Source of the DNA: Isoetes taiwanensis
Taxonomy: Eukaryota > Streptophyta > Lycopodiopsida > Isoetales > Isoetaceae
Assembly (NCBI GenBank): GCA_021234155.1
Contig: JAJEKV010000053.1
Span: forward strand, 5,672,488-5,736,487
DNA length: 64,000 nucleotides
Direction: 5' to 3'
Shown here: positions 61,571-64,000 of the stretch, one piece after another
How positions within the stretch are numbered: position 1 is the stretch's first letter
Layout: every line of letters begins with the position of its first letter
Position numbers and translations under genes: made by a program
Notes under the pieces: model-generated
What the model was told of the DNA's origin: nothing
Database searches by the model: none
The model's input: only the letters and a program-made list of their open reading frames with translations

Positions 61571-64000
61571 AGATTTTTTTTTTTTTTTTTTTAAAGTAAG
61601 AGTAGATTTTTTCGTTAATTAGAAAAAGCCATAAGTTTAAGCCGTAGCAAGATGCTAAGTGAGCAGAGCATTATGATAGAGGTCCTCATAGAACAAGAAC
61701 CATTATCATCAAATGTTTTCAGAATTGATTCCTTAAACTGGAATCAGAGCTATAGAAATACAGTAGCAGTAAAAGTGAAGTACAAGATCTCCAAGTGTAG
61801 AGTATCCTCTGAAATACAAAGTTTGAAGCTGCAGCAGATATATGAGAAGTCTTCAAGATCCCTTAAAAGCAAAAATCAAAATACCAACCATGACCTTGAG
61901 TTGAATGAGAATTGGAATTAAAATAGGTCGGGATTGTGGAAATGTGTAATGGAAGGAGTAGGTGATGGAAGGCAGTATGAGAGTTAATTATGTTCATCCA
62001 GCTGAGCATCAAACCATTCATTGTAGTGCATATAAAAATCTCCAGTCGAACCATGGATGAATCTGTTATGGCCAGAATTGTTTTGGATGAGGAGAGATGA
62101 TAAATTTTCTTTTGCCATCAGCAGGAGCAAAGTGCCATACAGATCTGCCAAAAGCTTGTGACTGTAGTACATCTCCCTGTATCTACTCAACTGTCTCTCA
62201 GTCATGTTGAAATGTGTTATGTATAGGAATTCAAATAGGTAATACATCTGCATCACTTCTCTACAGTAGATTCTAGCCCAATCTGCTTCTCTTGCTCTAG
62301 ATTGTCCATATCTGTGTCGAATTTAGTAGATCCTTGACCCTTAAGGAAGTCCAGATATTCTGTCACAATCAGAGTAAGGAGCATTAGAATCAATAATGTT
62401 TAAATTAGATACAAAAATATCAAAGGAGCCCCTGTAAAGCCCAATGAAGTCCCAATTTCTATTGTAGTTCTCCCTTGCTTTCTTTTATGAGAAGTAGCAA
62501 TGGATTCAATATCAAGCTGAAAATGCATTTTTATCCAGAAAATGGAAAAGGATTTGGAACCATAAAGAAGTCTATTTCTAGCTTTCCATATATTCCAAAA
62601 AGCAGTGTACACAAGAGTGTTTGCAAAAGTATCCTCTTGTTGCAGGAAAGAAAGAATATTATTAATATCTTTGTAGTGCAGATATCTATCAAATCTTCCA
62701 GAGAACTATGACCAAAATGATATCAGCTTTGGACAAAGGAAAATGTGTTCCATAGACTCTTCCTGTAAGCAACCAAAGTGGCAAAGAGAGGAGACATCAT
62801 ATCTCTTAGACAAGGATAGTAGATTAGTCAAACTTTTTTGAGCCACAAGCCAAATAAAGAAGCTGATCTTTGGGGGTACGTGAGGAATTCAAAATGTTTT
62901 GAAAAAGAGAAATTCTGTATGAGCTAAGGACCATTTTGCATGGCTTTGACAGTGCATCGACTTGACTCAAAAGTGGAATAAATTTCATTTACCTTTGCGA
63001 GATATATTTTCCTTTTTAAAGTCCATCCCAAAGTACTTTGCTATAAGCAATAAAATTCTTGAAAGGAGCAAAGAATATTCTTAAAGTGAGCATACAATTT
63101 CTTGTCACTAGATGTGCCTTTAATAATCGATTTCAAGGAAGTCTAAGAAATAAATGAATTATTATCTTTGTAGAGGTCTTTTATTCTTAAAATCCCTTTC
63201 TCAGCTCATTTATTATAAATCTTTGGATGCTTGATAGCTAGCATTTTAGAGTGTTGACTTTGGAAGATGGGGGACCAAAAAAGATTTGTATTCATAGTAG
63301 CATCGGTGACTTTATCACTCGAAAACAAAGATTAAACTTTGTTCCAGGTCATAGTCAAATTTTTGGATTAGAGGAGAAGATTTTGGGCAAAGTGCGGTCA
63401 TGCACAGAAAGCGGTCAGTGGAGGCAATGCTTAATAGTAGGATGACTCGAGGGATAGAAAATATTCAACCAAGAATTAATGAATTTAGAAGCGGAGAAGC
63501 ATTACCCATATGGTGTTGGAGAGGTCGGGGTTCCTTTGTGCTTCTACATGCTCAACATTCTCATTATTTCATCTCCTAGAGCCATGAGTTGAGTTCTCGG
63601 ATATATTTCCACCGCCAAGGAACAAGCACGAATATGCAAATTCTTACAACCTAACCCTCCAAACTTTTTTTTTGGCCTAGATATTGAATTCCTAATTGAC
63701 TAAGTGAGAACCATTCCGGATAAATTTCCTTATGATTTTTTTAAAGTCAAGATAAGTAGATATCTAGGGGCAATTAAAGCAGAAGAGAAATACACATGAG
63801 ATGAGGTCGGATGAGCTTGCAATCAATACAAAGCAAAGGGTAAACAACCCTGTAGTTATTCAATTTCCTTTTAATTTTCTCCTGCATTGATTCCACAATC
63901 CTTTCGGGCTTGGATTTAGGAAAGAGGCATACCAAGCAAGTTAGAGGGGTGAATGAGAACATGGATGCCACATATGGAAGTTTGATTGATGTCACCAATA
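61571..64000 (-). mobile_element. Second LINE-E copy, minus strand, cut by window end
   Basis: A T run at 61572-61592 is the poly(A) seen from the other strand; GGCTTTTTCTAATTAACG just inside it matches the LINE-E 3' UTR. Homologous blocks follow: YREMYYSHKLLADLYGTLLL (62200-62140), AFWNIWKARNRLLYGSKSFS (62610-62550), HFGCLQEESMEHIFLCPKL (62790-62730), and LLGMPL plus VYFSSALIAP-like text at 63940-63780. This copy lacks the LINE-A insertion, so it shows what LINE-E encodes across that gap (FWS.FSGRFDRYLHYKDINN). Many stops are present. Confidence 0.85.

Overview
The window is nuclear DNA of a land plant. The telomere-type motif is the plant one (CCCTAAA/TTTAGGG). The Copia elements use the standard plant initiator-tRNA-Met primer site, and the recognisable host exons (Pumilio, kinesin-light-chain-related, CRM splicing factor) are plant-like and keep introns. 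The dense, old, deeply nested mix of LINEs and LTR elements would fit a large genome such as a fern, lycophyte or gymnosperm; that placement is inference. Almost nothing here is an intact host gene. The clear exception is one intact intronless ORF for an Rnl2-type RNA ligase (2628-3347, minus).

Layout. 0-6 kb: a decayed C2H2 zinc-finger ORF, a GC-rich array of short palindromes, the RNA ligase bracketed by two LINE 3' stubs, and a 113-bp LINE stub with a 15-bp target duplication. 6-11 kb: a dead Ty3/Gypsy element broken by four insertions (LINE-A 3' end, a MULE-like MITE with a 9-bp TSD, an antisense LINE 5' fragment and a second MITE), then a CACTA-like subterminal repeat block. 12.8-18.1 kb: Copia-A (minus, LTRs, TSD TACAT) inside a dispersed ~1.2-kb repeat whose second copy lies inverted at 38.1-39.4 kb. 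19.4-24.3 kb: Copia-B (plus, LTRs, TSD GCGCA). 24.9-28.5 kb: an LTR element whose left LTR is split by a 2.8-kb LINE (LINE-D).

29.3-37.0 kb is a 7683-bp element with CACAAGG...CCTTGTG termini and a 3-bp TAA duplication, the pattern of a CACTA element. It contains AT-rich subterminal tandem repeats, three 660-bp tandem units that each carry an inverted telomere-motif hairpin, and captured pieces of at least three host genes with introns.

42.7-59.8 kb is one LINE (LINE-E) with a perfect 13-bp target duplication and a long poly(A). It is split by a 7744-bp DNA transposon exactly before the YADD codons of its reverse transcriptase, and again by an antisense LINE-A. The DNA transposon has ~30-bp inverted repeats and an ATAT (or TA) duplication. 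It carries a decayed SDGC/HGKGEHDG-type transposase-like gene on one strand and an FCP1/SCP-like HAD phosphatase on the other. A second LINE-E copy, minus strand, runs off the right end (61.6-64 kb).

The genes do not form an operon or pathway. What ties the window together is an order of insertion events that can be read base by base at several junctions. The best candidates for something undescribed are the RNA ligase, the gene-carrying CACTA-like element, and the HAD-phosphatase-carrying transposon.
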